Assembly (NCBI GenBank): GCA_900539765.1
Contig: UQDF01000007.1
Coordinates: 1-51,708, forward strand
Source: an uncultured Porphyromonas sp.
GTDB lineage: Bacteria > Bacteroidota > Bacteroidia > Bacteroidales > Porphyromonadaceae
Length of the DNA stretch: 51,708 nucleotides
Direction: 5' to 3'
Part shown: piece after piece, positions 23,485 to 31,349 of the stretch
Layout: each line of letters begins with the position of its first letter
Position numbering within the stretch: position 1 is the stretch's first letter
The notes under the pieces: model-generated
The model's database searches: none
Told to the model about the DNA's origin: nothing
Seen by the model: the letters and a program-made list of their open reading frames with translations, nothing else
Position numbers and translations under genes: made by a program

Positions 23485-23709
23485 TTACTGCCCTTCGTCC
23501 TCTGACTGCTCTAGAGCACGGCGCTCCTGCTCAGTGCGGTAGTTCCTATGCCATATCCAGGCGAGGAGTGCGATCACCACGAGCGTGCCGATACTAGAGC
23601 CTACACGAACCCAGTCAAAGGGAGTGCGCTGCAGGATCCAGACCCATACGTTGAGGGCGATCCACCAGATGAGGAGGAAGTAAAGCTTGAGACGGTCTCT
23701 GCGAAACAT
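23485..23709 (-). CDS. Small two-helix membrane protein, unknown
   Basis: 74 residues: MFRRDRLKLYFLLIWWIALN, a Trp-rich first helix (about 8-27), a short loop, a second helix (about 37-54) and a charged tail ending SEDEGQ. No family recognised. It starts 2 nt after the PAS-protein stop, so the two are very likely co-translated. ATG 23709 is used; the frame upstream lies within the PAS gene. Confidence 0.7.
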   Translation of the reverse strand: MFRRDRLKLYFLLIWWIALNVWVWILQRTPFDWVRVGSSIGTLVVIALLAWIWHRNYRTEQERRALEQSEDEGQ

Positions 23710-23711
23710 GG

Positions 23712-24065
23712 CTAAGCTTTTTTCTCGGGCGGCACCTGACGTACGTAGTGTGCCATCTCGTGGGGGATGATCATCGATAGCTCCATAAAGCCAGCGTACT
23801 CCCCACTCTCGTACCACGGGATCTGGTAGATGAGCTTCTTCTTGTCGCCCTTTGTGATGGTGTAGACATGCTTCGTCTGGTGCGCCATCATATCGGCCAG
23901 CATGGAGCGAGCTGGCTCGGGGTGGCAGTCGAGGACATTCTTGCCGATCAAGCTCTGACCTGGCTTGAGATTGACCTGACGCGACTGCTCGTTCATCTCT
24001 ATAATGCGACCCTCACGGTCACAGATCGTGACCGCTACGTCGGCCTCTTCAAAGAATGGTATCAT
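23712..24065 (-). CDS. Stand-alone PAS-domain protein
   Basis: 117 residues, one PAS fold: PFFEEADVAVTICDREGRII, then MNEQSRQVNLKPGQSLIGKN, LDCHPEPA, and a C-terminal beta region KKKLIYQIPWYESGEYAGFMELSMIIP. The pattern resembles PAS domains of DUF438-type and heme-sensing proteins, but no output domain is attached. It may sense a small ligand and act through a partner, perhaps the adjacent 74-residue membrane protein. Starts 17 nt after rlmH. Confidence 0.8.
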   Translation of the reverse strand: MIPFFEEADVAVTICDREGRIIEMNEQSRQVNLKPGQSLIGKNVLDCHPEPARSMLADMMAHQTKHVYTITKGDKKKLIYQIPWYESGEYAGFMELSMIIPHEMAHYVRQVPPEKKA

Positions 24066-24082
24066 GTGATTGGAACTATAAG

Positions 24083-24562
24083 TTAGTCGTGATGGTAAGG
24101 CTCTCCCCGCAGTATCGTGCAGGCTCGGTAGATCTGCTCGACCGCAAAGAGGCGCACCATCTCGTGCGTCAGGGTCAAGAGACTGAGCGACCAAGCTTGC
24201 TGTCCGTAGCGCTGCTTAAACTCAGGCGTGAAGCCGTAGGGGCCGCCCACCACGAGGAGAAGTCGCTTAGCACCGCTATTCATATAGCGCTGTAGCTGCT
24301 CCGCCCACTGACGACTCGTGTACTCCTTGCCACGCTCATCTAGCAGGACCACCAGATCACTCGGAGCGATCACCGAGGCGATAGCCTCGCAGGTCGCCTG
24401 CTGCTGATTAGCTATGGAGGCTTGCTGCTTGCGCCGCTTAGGGTCGGGCAAGATCTCAATGTCGAAGGGGATATACCCACCGATGCGCTGCCGATACTCC
24501 TCGATGAGGCGGTGTAGCTCTGGCGAAGAGGTCTCACCCACTACGAGGAGTGTCGTACGCAT
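24083..24562 (-). CDS. rlmH: 23S rRNA pseudouridine-1915 N3-methyltransferase RlmH
   Basis: 159 residues, SPOUT fold. The C-terminal half has the diagnostic LLVVGGPYGFTPE and SLSLLTLTHEMVRLFAVEQIYRACTILRGEPYHHD. The enzyme methylates pseudouridine 1915 in helix 69 of 23S rRNA using SAM. In a tight run of genes, 20 nt after the DUF3127 gene. Confidence 0.96.
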   Translation of the reverse strand: MRTTLLVVGETSSPELHRLIEEYRQRIGGYIPFDIEILPDPKRRKQQASIANQQQATCEAIASVIAPSDLVVLLDERGKEYTSRQWAEQLQRYMNSGAKRLLLVVGGPYGFTPEFKQRYGQQAWSLSLLTLTHEMVRLFAVEQIYRACTILRGEPYHHD

Positions 24563-24582
24563 ATGATGTGCAGAGCTAGCTC

Positions 24583-25074
24583 TTAGAAAGGTAGGTCGTC
24601 AGCGTTGTCACCAGCTGAGGGATCGAAGGAGCCGCCAAACTGATTTTGCGTCCCAGCCTCAGGAGCTTGCGAAGCGAAACCAGTGTTAGGAGCTGGCGCT
24701 GAAGTGGCATTGCCCCCTACGTAAGGTGTTTTGCCCGCAAAGGGATCCTCCTCAGGAGCTGGCGCTGCTACGGTCTGGTCTACCTTGGAGACGCTGTAAG
24801 CGGTCACATCTGTGTACCAGCGCTCCATATACTCACGGCTCTCTACGTCAAAGCGCACCTCGACGAAGTCCCCCTCTGTGAGCGGATATTCGTCGATGCG
24901 ATTATTCCAAATATTGAAGCAGATGGTGCGTGGGTACTGCGAGTCAGTCTCTATGACAAAAGCCCCCTTGCGCCAAGCATTGCCCGCCTTGCTGACACCC
25001 TCCTGTACGGGGAGAATGCGTATGACGGTGCCTCTGGCGATGAGTGGGTTGGGGCGGTTATTGTTGCTGTCCAT
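24583..25074 (-). CDS. DUF3127-family OB-fold-like protein
   Basis: 163 residues. Residues 8-105 match DUF3127: ARGTVIRILPVQEGVSKAG, WRKGAFVIETDSQYPRTICF, GDFVEVRFDVESREY and a Trp-Tyr-Thr-Asp-Val region. The tail is Ala/Pro/Gly/Asn-rich with an acidic end DDLPF, like the C-terminal tip of SSB proteins that docks partner proteins. Single-strand DNA binding is plausible but unproven. It heads the run of nine close-set leftward genes; no -7 box is visible directly upstream, only a repeat. Confidence 0.85.
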   Translation of the reverse strand: MDSNNNRPNPLIARGTVIRILPVQEGVSKAGNAWRKGAFVIETDSQYPRTICFNIWNNRIDEYPLTEGDFVEVRFDVESREYMERWYTDVTAYSVSKVDQTVAAPAPEEDPFAGKTPYVGGNATSAPAPNTGFASQAPEAGTQNQFGGSFDPSAGDNADDLPF

Positions 25075-25084
25075 ATCTAGTTTA

Positions 25085-25163
25085 TAAGTGGTTAGTAGTT
25101 AGTGGTTAGAGATTAGAAATTAGAGGTTAGAGGAGATCGGTGGCTCTAGTGGTTAGTGGAGAG
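25085..25163. repeat. TTAG-type intergenic repeat
   Basis: A partial member of the family: GTGGTTAGTAGTTAGTGGTT and TTAGAGATTAGAAATTAGAGG on the left, a centre GGCTCTAGTGG, and a shortened right side. It separates trpS from the DUF3127 operon. Confidence 0.65.
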
Positions 25164-26159
25164 TTAGCGAAGTGTCGGAGCAAAGCCGATGATCTCTCGG
25201 ACCTCCTCGATGGTCTTGCGGGCGCTCTCACGCGCCTTCATCGCTCCTTCGGTAGCTACTCGGTGCAGCTGCTCCTTGTCGCTAGAGAGCTCGAGGATAC
25301 GCTCTCGGATCGGAGCGATCGCCGTGAGCAAGTCAGCTGCTAGCTGCTTCTTCAGATCGCCGTAACGTATGGAGCAATCGGCATAGCACTGGCGAAAGTG
25401 CGCCACCGTCTCAAGCGCGGAGACCAGATCCATAATGGTGAAAAGGTTTTCCACAGGCTCCGAGGGCTTGCTATTTGGCTCCGTAGGGCCAGCGTCCGTG
25501 ACAGCGCGCATCACCTTCTTAGTGATCGCCTTGTCATCCTCGTAGAGATAGATCGCATTGCCCTCACTCTTGCCCATCTTGCCCGAGCCATCGAGTCCTG
25601 GCACCTTGATCGGCTTAGACATAGCGGTCCACGAGGCTGGCTCTGTGAAGTACTCCACATCGTAGATCGTATTAAAGCGACGTGCGAAGCGGCGCGCCAT
25701 CTCCATATTTTGCTCCTGATCCTTGCCCACAGGCACCTTGACGGCACGCTGTAGTAAGATGTCAGCCGCCATCAGTGTCGGGTAGGTGAGCAGACCGGCA
25801 TTGACATTGTCTGGCTGCTTGCGCGCTTTCTCCTTAAAGGTGGTGGTGCGCTGTAGCTCACCCAGATAAGCGTTCATATTGAGGTAAAGGTATAGCTCCA
25901 GTACCTCCGGCACATCGCTCTGACGGTAGAGGACCACCTTGCTCGGATCGAGTCCGCAAGCGAGGTACTCAGCGAGGATCGTGTCTGTATCCTGCACGAT
26001 ATCCCCTGGGTGTGGGTGTGTGGTGAGCGAGTGCCAGTCAGCGATAAAGAAGTAGCAATCATACTGCTCCTGCATCTCTAGGAAGCTACGCATAGCTCCG
26101 TAGTAGTTGCCTATATGTAGATGACCGGTAGGCCGGATACCGCTGACGACTCGTTCCAT
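25164..26159 (-). CDS. trpS: Tryptophanyl-tRNA synthetase
   Basis: 331 residues, class I synthetase charging tRNA-Trp. MERVVSGIRPTGHLHIGNYY has the HIGH-type HIGN motif; KMGKSEGN is the KMSKS loop; PTLMAADILL and VPVGKDQEQN are also typical. ATG 26159 gives the family's N-terminus; ATG 26168 would add three residues. A -7 box lies at 26201. Confidence 0.96.
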   Translation of the reverse strand: MERVVSGIRPTGHLHIGNYYGAMRSFLEMQEQYDCYFFIADWHSLTTHPHPGDIVQDTDTILAEYLACGLDPSKVVLYRQSDVPEVLELYLYLNMNAYLGELQRTTTFKEKARKQPDNVNAGLLTYPTLMAADILLQRAVKVPVGKDQEQNMEMARRFARRFNTIYDVEYFTEPASWTAMSKPIKVPGLDGSGKMGKSEGNAIYLYEDDKAITKKVMRAVTDAGPTEPNSKPSEPVENLFTIMDLVSALETVAHFRQCYADCSIRYGDLKKQLAADLLTAIAPIRERILELSSDKEQLHRVATEGAMKARESARKTIEEVREIIGFAPTLR

Positions 26160-26200
26160 ACTGTGCATGTACTCTCTATAATTAATGTATCGTTATAGCG

Positions 26201-26208
26201 CAAAGGTA
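26201..26208 (-). promoter_or_regulatory. -7 box TACCTTTG for trpS
   Basis: Plus-strand CAAAGGTA, 41 bases upstream of ATG 26159. A CAA at 26233 would be the TTG of a -33 element, about 24 nt away. Confidence 0.55.
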
Positions 26209-26288
26209 GTACTTTTTGAGGTCTCTGCACTTCAAATGCTCCAAAAACAAACGTAGGGAGTCTGCATAGCATCTCCCTACATAAGGTG

Positions 26289-26365
26289 TGGTGACTCGGG
26301 TGGGATTCAAACCCACGACCTTCAGAACCGGAATCTGACGCTCTATTCAGCTAAGCTACCGAGCC
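26289..26365 (-). tRNA. tRNA-Arg (anticodon CCG)
   Basis: The gene strand starts GGCTCGG and closes with CCGAGTC, a seven-pair acceptor stem with one G-T pair. The D arm is GCTTAGCTGAATAGAGC. The anticodon stem TCAGA/TCTGA holds loop TTCCGGT with anticodon CCG (codon CGG). The T arm is GTGGGTTTGAATCCCAC. Discriminator A and an encoded CCA end follow (26289-26291). A -7 box is at 26380. Confidence 0.97.
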
Positions 26366-26379
26366 TCGTCTTATCGCCA

Positions 26380-26387
26380 CAAAGGTA
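26380..26387 (-). promoter_or_regulatory. -7 box TACCTTTG for tRNA-Arg
   Basis: Plus-strand CAAAGGTA, 15 bases upstream of the tRNA 5' end, as expected for a short-leader tRNA transcript. Confidence 0.6.
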
Positions 26388-26391
26388 CGGA

Positions 26392-26515
26392 AAAGATTAG
26401 AGATTAGCTGTTAGCTGTTAGCCTTTGGCTGTTGGCTAGGGTGATCGGAGCTATCGAAGTGCTAGTGCCCCTAGTAGTCCTAGTGCCTCTAGCCAATACT
26501 AACAGCCAACAGCTT
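26392..26515. repeat. TTAG-type intergenic inverted repeat (TTAGCTGTTAG variant)
   Basis: Left arm GATTAGCTGTTAGCTGTTAG with TTTGGCTGTTGGCTAG, centre GGAGCTATCGAAGTGCTAG, right arm CCAATACTAACAGCCAACAG. It is close in sequence to the copy at 17590-17720. Confidence 0.8.
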
Positions 26516-26539
26516 TCTTCGGTAGAGATTTTGGATTTG

Positions 26540-26677
26540 CCACGTGGATATTTTTTAATCTCCACGTAGGAAAGAATCATTTCCTCCGAAGTTTCATTTG
26601 ATTCCTCCGAAGTTTTATTTCGTCCCTACGTGGGTATTTTTTGTTTGCCACGTGGATATTTGAGATTTGCCACGTGG
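26540..26677. repeat. Phased CCACGTGG array, copy 2 (reverse orientation)
   Basis: Boxes start at 26540, 26562 (CCACGTAG), 26626 (CTACGTGG), 26648 and 26670: spacings 22, 64, 22, 22. The 64-bp core holds two ATTCCTCCGAAG boxes, the reverse complement of those in copy 1. The outer third box on one side is missing. Three boxes share the context TTTGCCACGTGGATATT. It sits in the 440-base gap between hutU and tRNA-Arg. Confidence 0.9.
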
Positions 26678-26737
26678 ATATTCGTTTTTTCTGAGTCAAA
26701 AGCGTCTTGTGTCGTAAGTGCAGAAGTGAAAACGTAC

Positions 26738-26784
26738 AAAAAATCCTCGCCCCCCTAAGCTGTCTGCTTGGAGAGGCGAGGATT
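26738..26784 (-). terminator. Rho-independent terminator of hutU
   Basis: On the gene strand AATCCTCGCC and GGCGAGGATT close a stem with a loop of about 23 nt, followed by a run of six T. It lies 23 nt past the hutU stop. Confidence 0.85.
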
Positions 26785-26806
26785 GTCGTTATGCTAGATG
26801 AAGGGG

Positions 26807-28801
26807 TTACTTTAGCACCTCATCGAGGAGCGCATCATCCACGAGGTAGGGGATGGTGATGTGGTAGAGGTCGGAGTGCTCCTCGTTGAACTCGCGAGAG
26901 GTAGACAGTGCGTTCTCATTGCGAGCCCATGCGCGGCGAGCTACACCGCCCATCACGTCCCACGTCATAGCCTGACGGAGGATCTCGTCGACACGACGGC
27001 TACCATCGAGGACCATACCAAATCCACCGTTGATCGCCTTACCGATGCCGACGCCCCCGCCGTTGTGCAGAGCGACCAGGCTCATGCCACGAGCGCAGTT
27101 GCCCGCAAAGCACTGGACAGCCATATCGGCCATTACGTTGCTGCCGTCACGTATGTTTGACGTCTCACGGAAGGGGCTATCCGTACCGCTCACATCGTGG
27201 TGGTCACGACCTATCATGATCGGGCCTACCTCGCCACGACGTACCATATCGTTGAACTTAAGAGCGATCTTCAGACGTCCCGCAGCGTCCTGATAGAGGA
27301 TACGCGCCTCGGTACCGACGACGAGCTGATTCTTCTCGGCGTCACGTATCCATATATAGTTGTCACGATCCTGCTCACGACGATCTGGATCGATGCACTC
27401 CATAGCAGCGTGATCGGTCTTGATCAGATCCTCATGGTCGTGGCTGAGGCATACCCAGCGGAATGGACCATAGCCGTAGTCAAAGAGCTCAGGACCCATG
27501 ATATCCTCTACGTAGCTAGGCCAGATGAAGCCATCCTTGTCATCTACGCCATTGCGTGAAATCTCCTGGATGCCCGCATCAAAGCAAGCCTTCATAAAGG
27601 CATTACCATAGTCAAAGAAGTAAGTGCCACGAGCTACAAGTGCCTTGATAGCCTCGTAGTGGCGGTGCAGACCCTTGTCCACCTCCTGGCAGAAGCGCTC
27701 TCTGTCGTGTGCTAGTAGGTCGGTGCGCTCCTCAAAGGTGAGCGACACTGGGCAGTAACCACCCTCGTAGACAGCGTGACAGCTCGTCTGGTCAGAGAGG
27801 AGGTCGATATGTACATTGTGCTCGACACAGTACTCCAGCAGGTCCACCACATTACCATGGTAAGCGATAGAGCAAGGCTCGCCCGCCTTCATACCCTCCT
27901 CAGCAAGCTGTAGCGCCTCGGGGATCGTCTTAGCAATATGCTTGACCCAGCCCTGATTGTAGCGAGTCATAATGCGAGACATATCTACCTCAGCGATGAT
28001 CGAGGTAGCCCCAGCGATGTCGGCAGCCTTAGGCTGTGCGCCACTCATACCGCCTAGACCTGAGGAGATAAAGAGCTTGCCTGCTAGGTTGCCACCGCTC
28101 GGGATATGTAGCTGCTGACGACCAGCGTTGAGTAGCGTATTAAAGGTACCATGTACGATACCCTGCGGCCCGATGTACATCCATCCACCAGCGGTCATCT
28201 GACCATAGTTGGCGACGCCCATCTGAGCAGCTATCTCCCAGTCCTTAATGTTGTCATAGAGACCGACCATCATCGAGTTGGTGATGATGACACGCGGTGC
28301 TGAGGGGTGCGAAGCGAAGAGACCCAGCGGGTGTCCGCTCTCGATGACTAGTGTCTGATCCTGTGTAAGCTCCTCGAGGTACTTGATGATGAGGCGATAC
28401 TGGAGCCAGTTTTGGCACACCTGACCTGTCTCACCGTAGGTGACCAGCTCATAAGGGTAGAGCGCTACGGCGTGTGAGAGGTTGTTGTGGATCATCACCT
28501 GGAAGGCCTTACCCTCGATACACTTACCCTTGTAGCTGTCGATAGGTCCTGCCTTGAGGTCGCCCTCGGGGCGATAGCGATAAGCGTAGATCTTACCACG
28601 CTCCTTGAGCTCCTTGAGGAACTCAGGTGCTAGCTCAGCGTGTAGCTCTTTCGGTACATAGCGTAGTGCATTCTGCAGTGCCACACGCGTTTGTGCAGGG
28701 GTCAAGCTGTAGCCCCTATCAGGTGCTCGACGTATGCCCTCCTCAAAGGTGGGGTACTTGGGCAGTGTAGCATCGAGCGTGAACTTACAGGTTCTCTTCA
28801 T
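26807..28801 (-). CDS. hutU: Urocanate hydratase
   Basis: 664 residues, the usual size for the Bacteroidetes form. It converts urocanate to imidazolone propionate, the second step of histidine breakdown. The NAD+-binding GGMSGAQPKAADIAG region, the YNQGWV segment and the C-terminal NGGGVGIGKAINGGFGMV motif are visible. ATG 28801 (MKRTCKFTLDATLPKYPTF) follows a -7 box at 28834. No other hut gene lies in the window; the gene stands alone with its own promoter and terminator. Confidence 0.96.
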   Translation of the reverse strand: MKRTCKFTLDATLPKYPTFEEGIRRAPDRGYSLTPAQTRVALQNALRYVPKELHAELAPEFLKELKERGKIYAYRYRPEGDLKAGPIDSYKGKCIEGKAFQVMIHNNLSHAVALYPYELVTYGETGQVCQNWLQYRLIIKYLEELTQDQTLVIESGHPLGLFASHPSAPRVIITNSMMVGLYDNIKDWEIAAQMGVANYGQMTAGGWMYIGPQGIVHGTFNTLLNAGRQQLHIPSGGNLAGKLFISSGLGGMSGAQPKAADIAGATSIIAEVDMSRIMTRYNQGWVKHIAKTIPEALQLAEEGMKAGEPCSIAYHGNVVDLLEYCVEHNVHIDLLSDQTSCHAVYEGGYCPVSLTFEERTDLLAHDRERFCQEVDKGLHRHYEAIKALVARGTYFFDYGNAFMKACFDAGIQEISRNGVDDKDGFIWPSYVEDIMGPELFDYGYGPFRWVCLSHDHEDLIKTDHAAMECIDPDRREQDRDNYIWIRDAEKNQLVVGTEARILYQDAAGRLKIALKFNDMVRRGEVGPIMIGRDHHDVSGTDSPFRETSNIRDGSNVMADMAVQCFAGNCARGMSLVALHNGGGVGIGKAINGGFGMVLDGSRRVDEILRQAMTWDVMGGVARRAWARNENALSTSREFNEEHSDLYHITIPYLVDDALLDEVLK

Positions 28802-28833
28802 ACTTACAGGTTGTTTACTAAATTCGTATTGCA

Positions 28834-28841
28834 CAAAGATA
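28834..28841 (-). promoter_or_regulatory. -7 box TATCTTTG for hutU
   Basis: Plus-strand CAAAGATA, 32 bases upstream of ATG 28801. A CAA at 28863 could be the TTG of a -33 element, 21 nt away, close to the Bacteroidetes spacing. Confidence 0.6.
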
Positions 28842-28960
28842 CTAAAAAGTCGCCGATACATACAACGAATACCTCCTAAATCTCGCAATGCACAGCAAGC
28901 CCTCTAAATACAACTATCTCAATCGAGGGTTGTAAACCTAAACTCCCGTCTTCTATTTGA

Positions 28961-29191
28961 TCATGCAGATCCCTTTTTTCTCTTTTTTACCCTGAAGAAG
29001 GATACCCCTATGATGAGAAGGGCATAAACGGTCATTCCTCCTACTGTAAGCCAGAAGAGAAGCATATCTCTTTCATAGGAGAGGTGAAGAGCAATCAAAA
29101 AGAACATCAGAAACAGGATCGTTCTGACACTTACTAGGAGGATAGGCTCCTCCTCTAGCATATTAAATAAAACAGATTTGACGATGTTCAT
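28961..29191 (-). CDS. Small membrane protein, unknown
   Basis: 76 residues with two membrane helices (about 18-36 and 44-66) and a basic end RVKKRKKGSA. The start MNIVKSVLFNMLEEEPILL is chosen; an upstream in-frame start would add a Cys/Leu-rich stretch with no family logic. No family recognised. It stands alone between hutU and the T9SS genes. Confidence 0.55.
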   Translation of the reverse strand: MNIVKSVLFNMLEEEPILLVSVRTILFLMFFLIALHLSYERDMLLFWLTVGGMTVYALLIIGVSFFRVKKRKKGSA

Positions 29192-29549
29192 TGAGTTGTA
29201 TTTTTCCAGTATTTGAAGCTGTATGGTGCGACAGAGAGACTGCGCGCATCTCAGTGCCAAGTGCAACGCCATTACAAATGTAGGGAAAAAACTTCATAGT
29301 GCGTTTGATTGCCACCTCAGTATGTTAGCCCACAAGTTGGGGAGGGGGTGTCTTGCTGTCTTCTCGGCTAACGATGATTAGGACGACTCGTGAGATTTGC
29401 GGAGGTGGGGTTAGAGCTACGTGTGCACTTTGTGGCGAATTTTTGCTACCTTGGCCTCTCGTTAGGAAGCCGTGTGGGACTATTCGGTTGTGATCAGTCC
29501 TCGACACGACTCCCCTATACTTAAGTGATTAACTAAAACCGAATAAGCA
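29192..29549. other. Intergenic stretch, divergent promoters region
   Basis: 358 bases between the leftward small membrane gene and the rightward T9SS gene. A weak -7-like TACCTTGG occurs at 29447-29454, about 95 nt before the GTG start at 29550. I see no repeat of the window's families and no gene. Confidence 0.5.
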
Positions 29550-31337
29550 GTGAGACGAAGATTACTACTCTGTGCGGTCGTCCTCGCGACGACCTTGATG
29601 ATGCCTATGATGGCACAGCGCCTCATACCTCCTGTGCCGTACTACAAGACGGGCTTTGAGGAGATGGAGACGCAGACATTTGTGGATGATACGGTGGAGA
29701 TAGAAGGGGTGCGCTGGCGCATCGTCAACGGTCGCATCGTCGATGACCCCAAGGCTAATATACCTTTTGGCAAGAAAGCGCTCGAGCTGACAGCGGGTTA
29801 CGTAGGTGACGTGCCTGCGATGATCGAGGCGTTAGACCCGATCCGTGGGACACAGGTCTCGGTCTCTTATATGCAGGGGTGGACGGACGCTTTGGTCTCC
29901 AACGCAGGCAAGAGTTGGTTCGCTCAGGAGTCTTTCGATGGAGGTAAGAATTGGTTGGAGAAGGAGCTCATCTTTGACGCCACAACGATCTCGACAGATC
30001 TGTACGAGCGAATTGATCCTGATGCTGACTCCTTTCGCTTTAGGATTATCTTCAATGATCCAGACAAGACGAAAGGTGTGGGGTGGCGCATTATGCTGGA
30101 CAATATAGCCTTCTACGATACGGGCGAGGGGGCGCCTATACGCACGCCTTGGAGTGTCTACCCAGCAGACATCCGCAATGGCTTTGAGACGGCTCAGAGT
30201 ACGCTCTCTTACCATATCTTGGCCTTTGGCGATGACTGGATTATGGGCGATCCACAAGCTGAGCCAGGATTCTTTACCTCTTACATCGAGGCGCGTCTCG
30301 ATGATCAGCCCGCTACGCAGCACTGGCGACTCAACTCGGTCGACTCGCTGATTACTTACAGCAACTTGCAGCCTGGCGTGCATACCATAGGGCTACGCTT
30401 TATGGATATAGCTACGGGGCAGCCTTACCCAGAGCTGGAGGAGCATGTGACCTACTTCACGGTCAAGGAGTCTACACAGCTACACTCACTGGAGGAGCTA
30501 CTACAGGCTCCCGTGGGAGGCTTTTACGAGGTGACCTTTGATAAGAAGACTTTGGTCAATATGGCGGTGCCTATGACACCCGAGAAGTGGCTCTGGGACG
30601 GGAAGAAGGGGATTATGATGTTTGACCCTCGACTACATGACCCGATCTATGGTAATCCGCCCGAGAAGGCGCTCCTCGCTAAGCGTATCGTGGGGCAGCT
30701 AGTGGAGCGTGACCACAACCTATACTTTCAGGTAGATGCGCCTAGCACACTGGAGGAGGTGGATCAGCCCTTTATGTTTGACAATCGTACGACCAAGAGC
30801 ATTCAGGATCTGCTAGACAATGCGGACTACAATATGTATGCTCCCGTCTCGATACAGAATGTAAGGATCAAGCGACGCACCGACTCGAAGGTGCCTTATC
30901 GCTTTGGAGCGCTAGATGAGATCACCATCACAGACAGCACAGGGGTGTCGATGAAGATGCAAAACTTCTTCCCCTTCCTCTTCCTAGCTAATAAGGAGGT
31001 GGATCCCTCTGGCGACTTGACGGTCTTTGGTATGATGGCCAAACATCGTACTACGGGAGAGCCAGTGCTATGGCCACTCTTTGCGCTCAACTATCAGTCG
31101 ACTGCTAATGAGCCTGTCCTCGCCTCTCCGAGCGACCTGTGCGTAACTACCGAGGAGGGTGTGACTCGCTTTACCGCAGAGCAGCCAGTCAGCCTATACG
31201 TCTGGGATATGGCTGGGACGCAGCTCTACGCCTCGACTGCTACCGCTACGGAGCATGTCGTCTCTGTCGAGGGGTCTGTCCTAGTGGCTGCGACTTTTGA
31301 AGATGGTCGTGTGTGGATTCAGAAGTTGTACCTATAA
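29550..31337 (+). CDS. T9SS-type secreted protein with choice-of-anchor-like domain
   Basis: 595 residues, GTG start. A signal peptide (about 1-22, ending MMAQ) is followed by a lectin- or MAM-like beta domain (about 30-190: KTGFEEMETQTFVDD ... WFAQESFDGGKNWLEKELIF ... GVGWRIMLDNIAFYD). The middle is a series of beta-rich segments with no name. The end, from about residue 525 (PSDLCVTTEEGVTRF ... LYVWDMAGTQLYAS ... VWIQKLYL), has the look of a T9SS type A sorting domain. It should be exported and anchored at, or released from, the cell surface. It lies 12 nt before a second T9SS gene. Confidence 0.75.
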   Translation: MRRRLLLCAVVLATTLMMPMMAQRLIPPVPYYKTGFEEMETQTFVDDTVEIEGVRWRIVNGRIVDDPKANIPFGKKALELTAGYVGDVPAMIEALDPIRGTQVSVSYMQGWTDALVSNAGKSWFAQESFDGGKNWLEKELIFDATTISTDLYERIDPDADSFRFRIIFNDPDKTKGVGWRIMLDNIAFYDTGEGAPIRTPWSVYPADIRNGFETAQSTLSYHILAFGDDWIMGDPQAEPGFFTSYIEARLDDQPATQHWRLNSVDSLITYSNLQPGVHTIGLRFMDIATGQPYPELEEHVTYFTVKESTQLHSLEELLQAPVGGFYEVTFDKKTLVNMAVPMTPEKWLWDGKKGIMMFDPRLHDPIYGNPPEKALLAKRIVGQLVERDHNLYFQVDAPSTLEEVDQPFMFDNRTTKSIQDLLDNADYNMYAPVSIQNVRIKRRTDSKVPYRFGALDEITITDSTGVSMKMQNFFPFLFLANKEVDPSGDLTVFGMMAKHRTTGEPVLWPLFALNYQSTANEPVLASPSDLCVTTEEGVTRFTAEQPVSLYVWDMAGTQLYASTATATEHVVSVEGSVLVAATFEDGRVWIQKLYL

Positions 31338-31349
31338 ATAAGTAATGCT

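Larger units (their letters stand above)
26366..26806. other. Intergenic block between hutU and tRNA-Arg
   Basis: 441 bases with no gene. It holds the tRNA promoter, a TTAG-type inverted repeat, copy 2 of the phased palindrome array and the hutU terminator. About 60 bases (26680-26740) have no recognised content. Confidence 0.75.
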
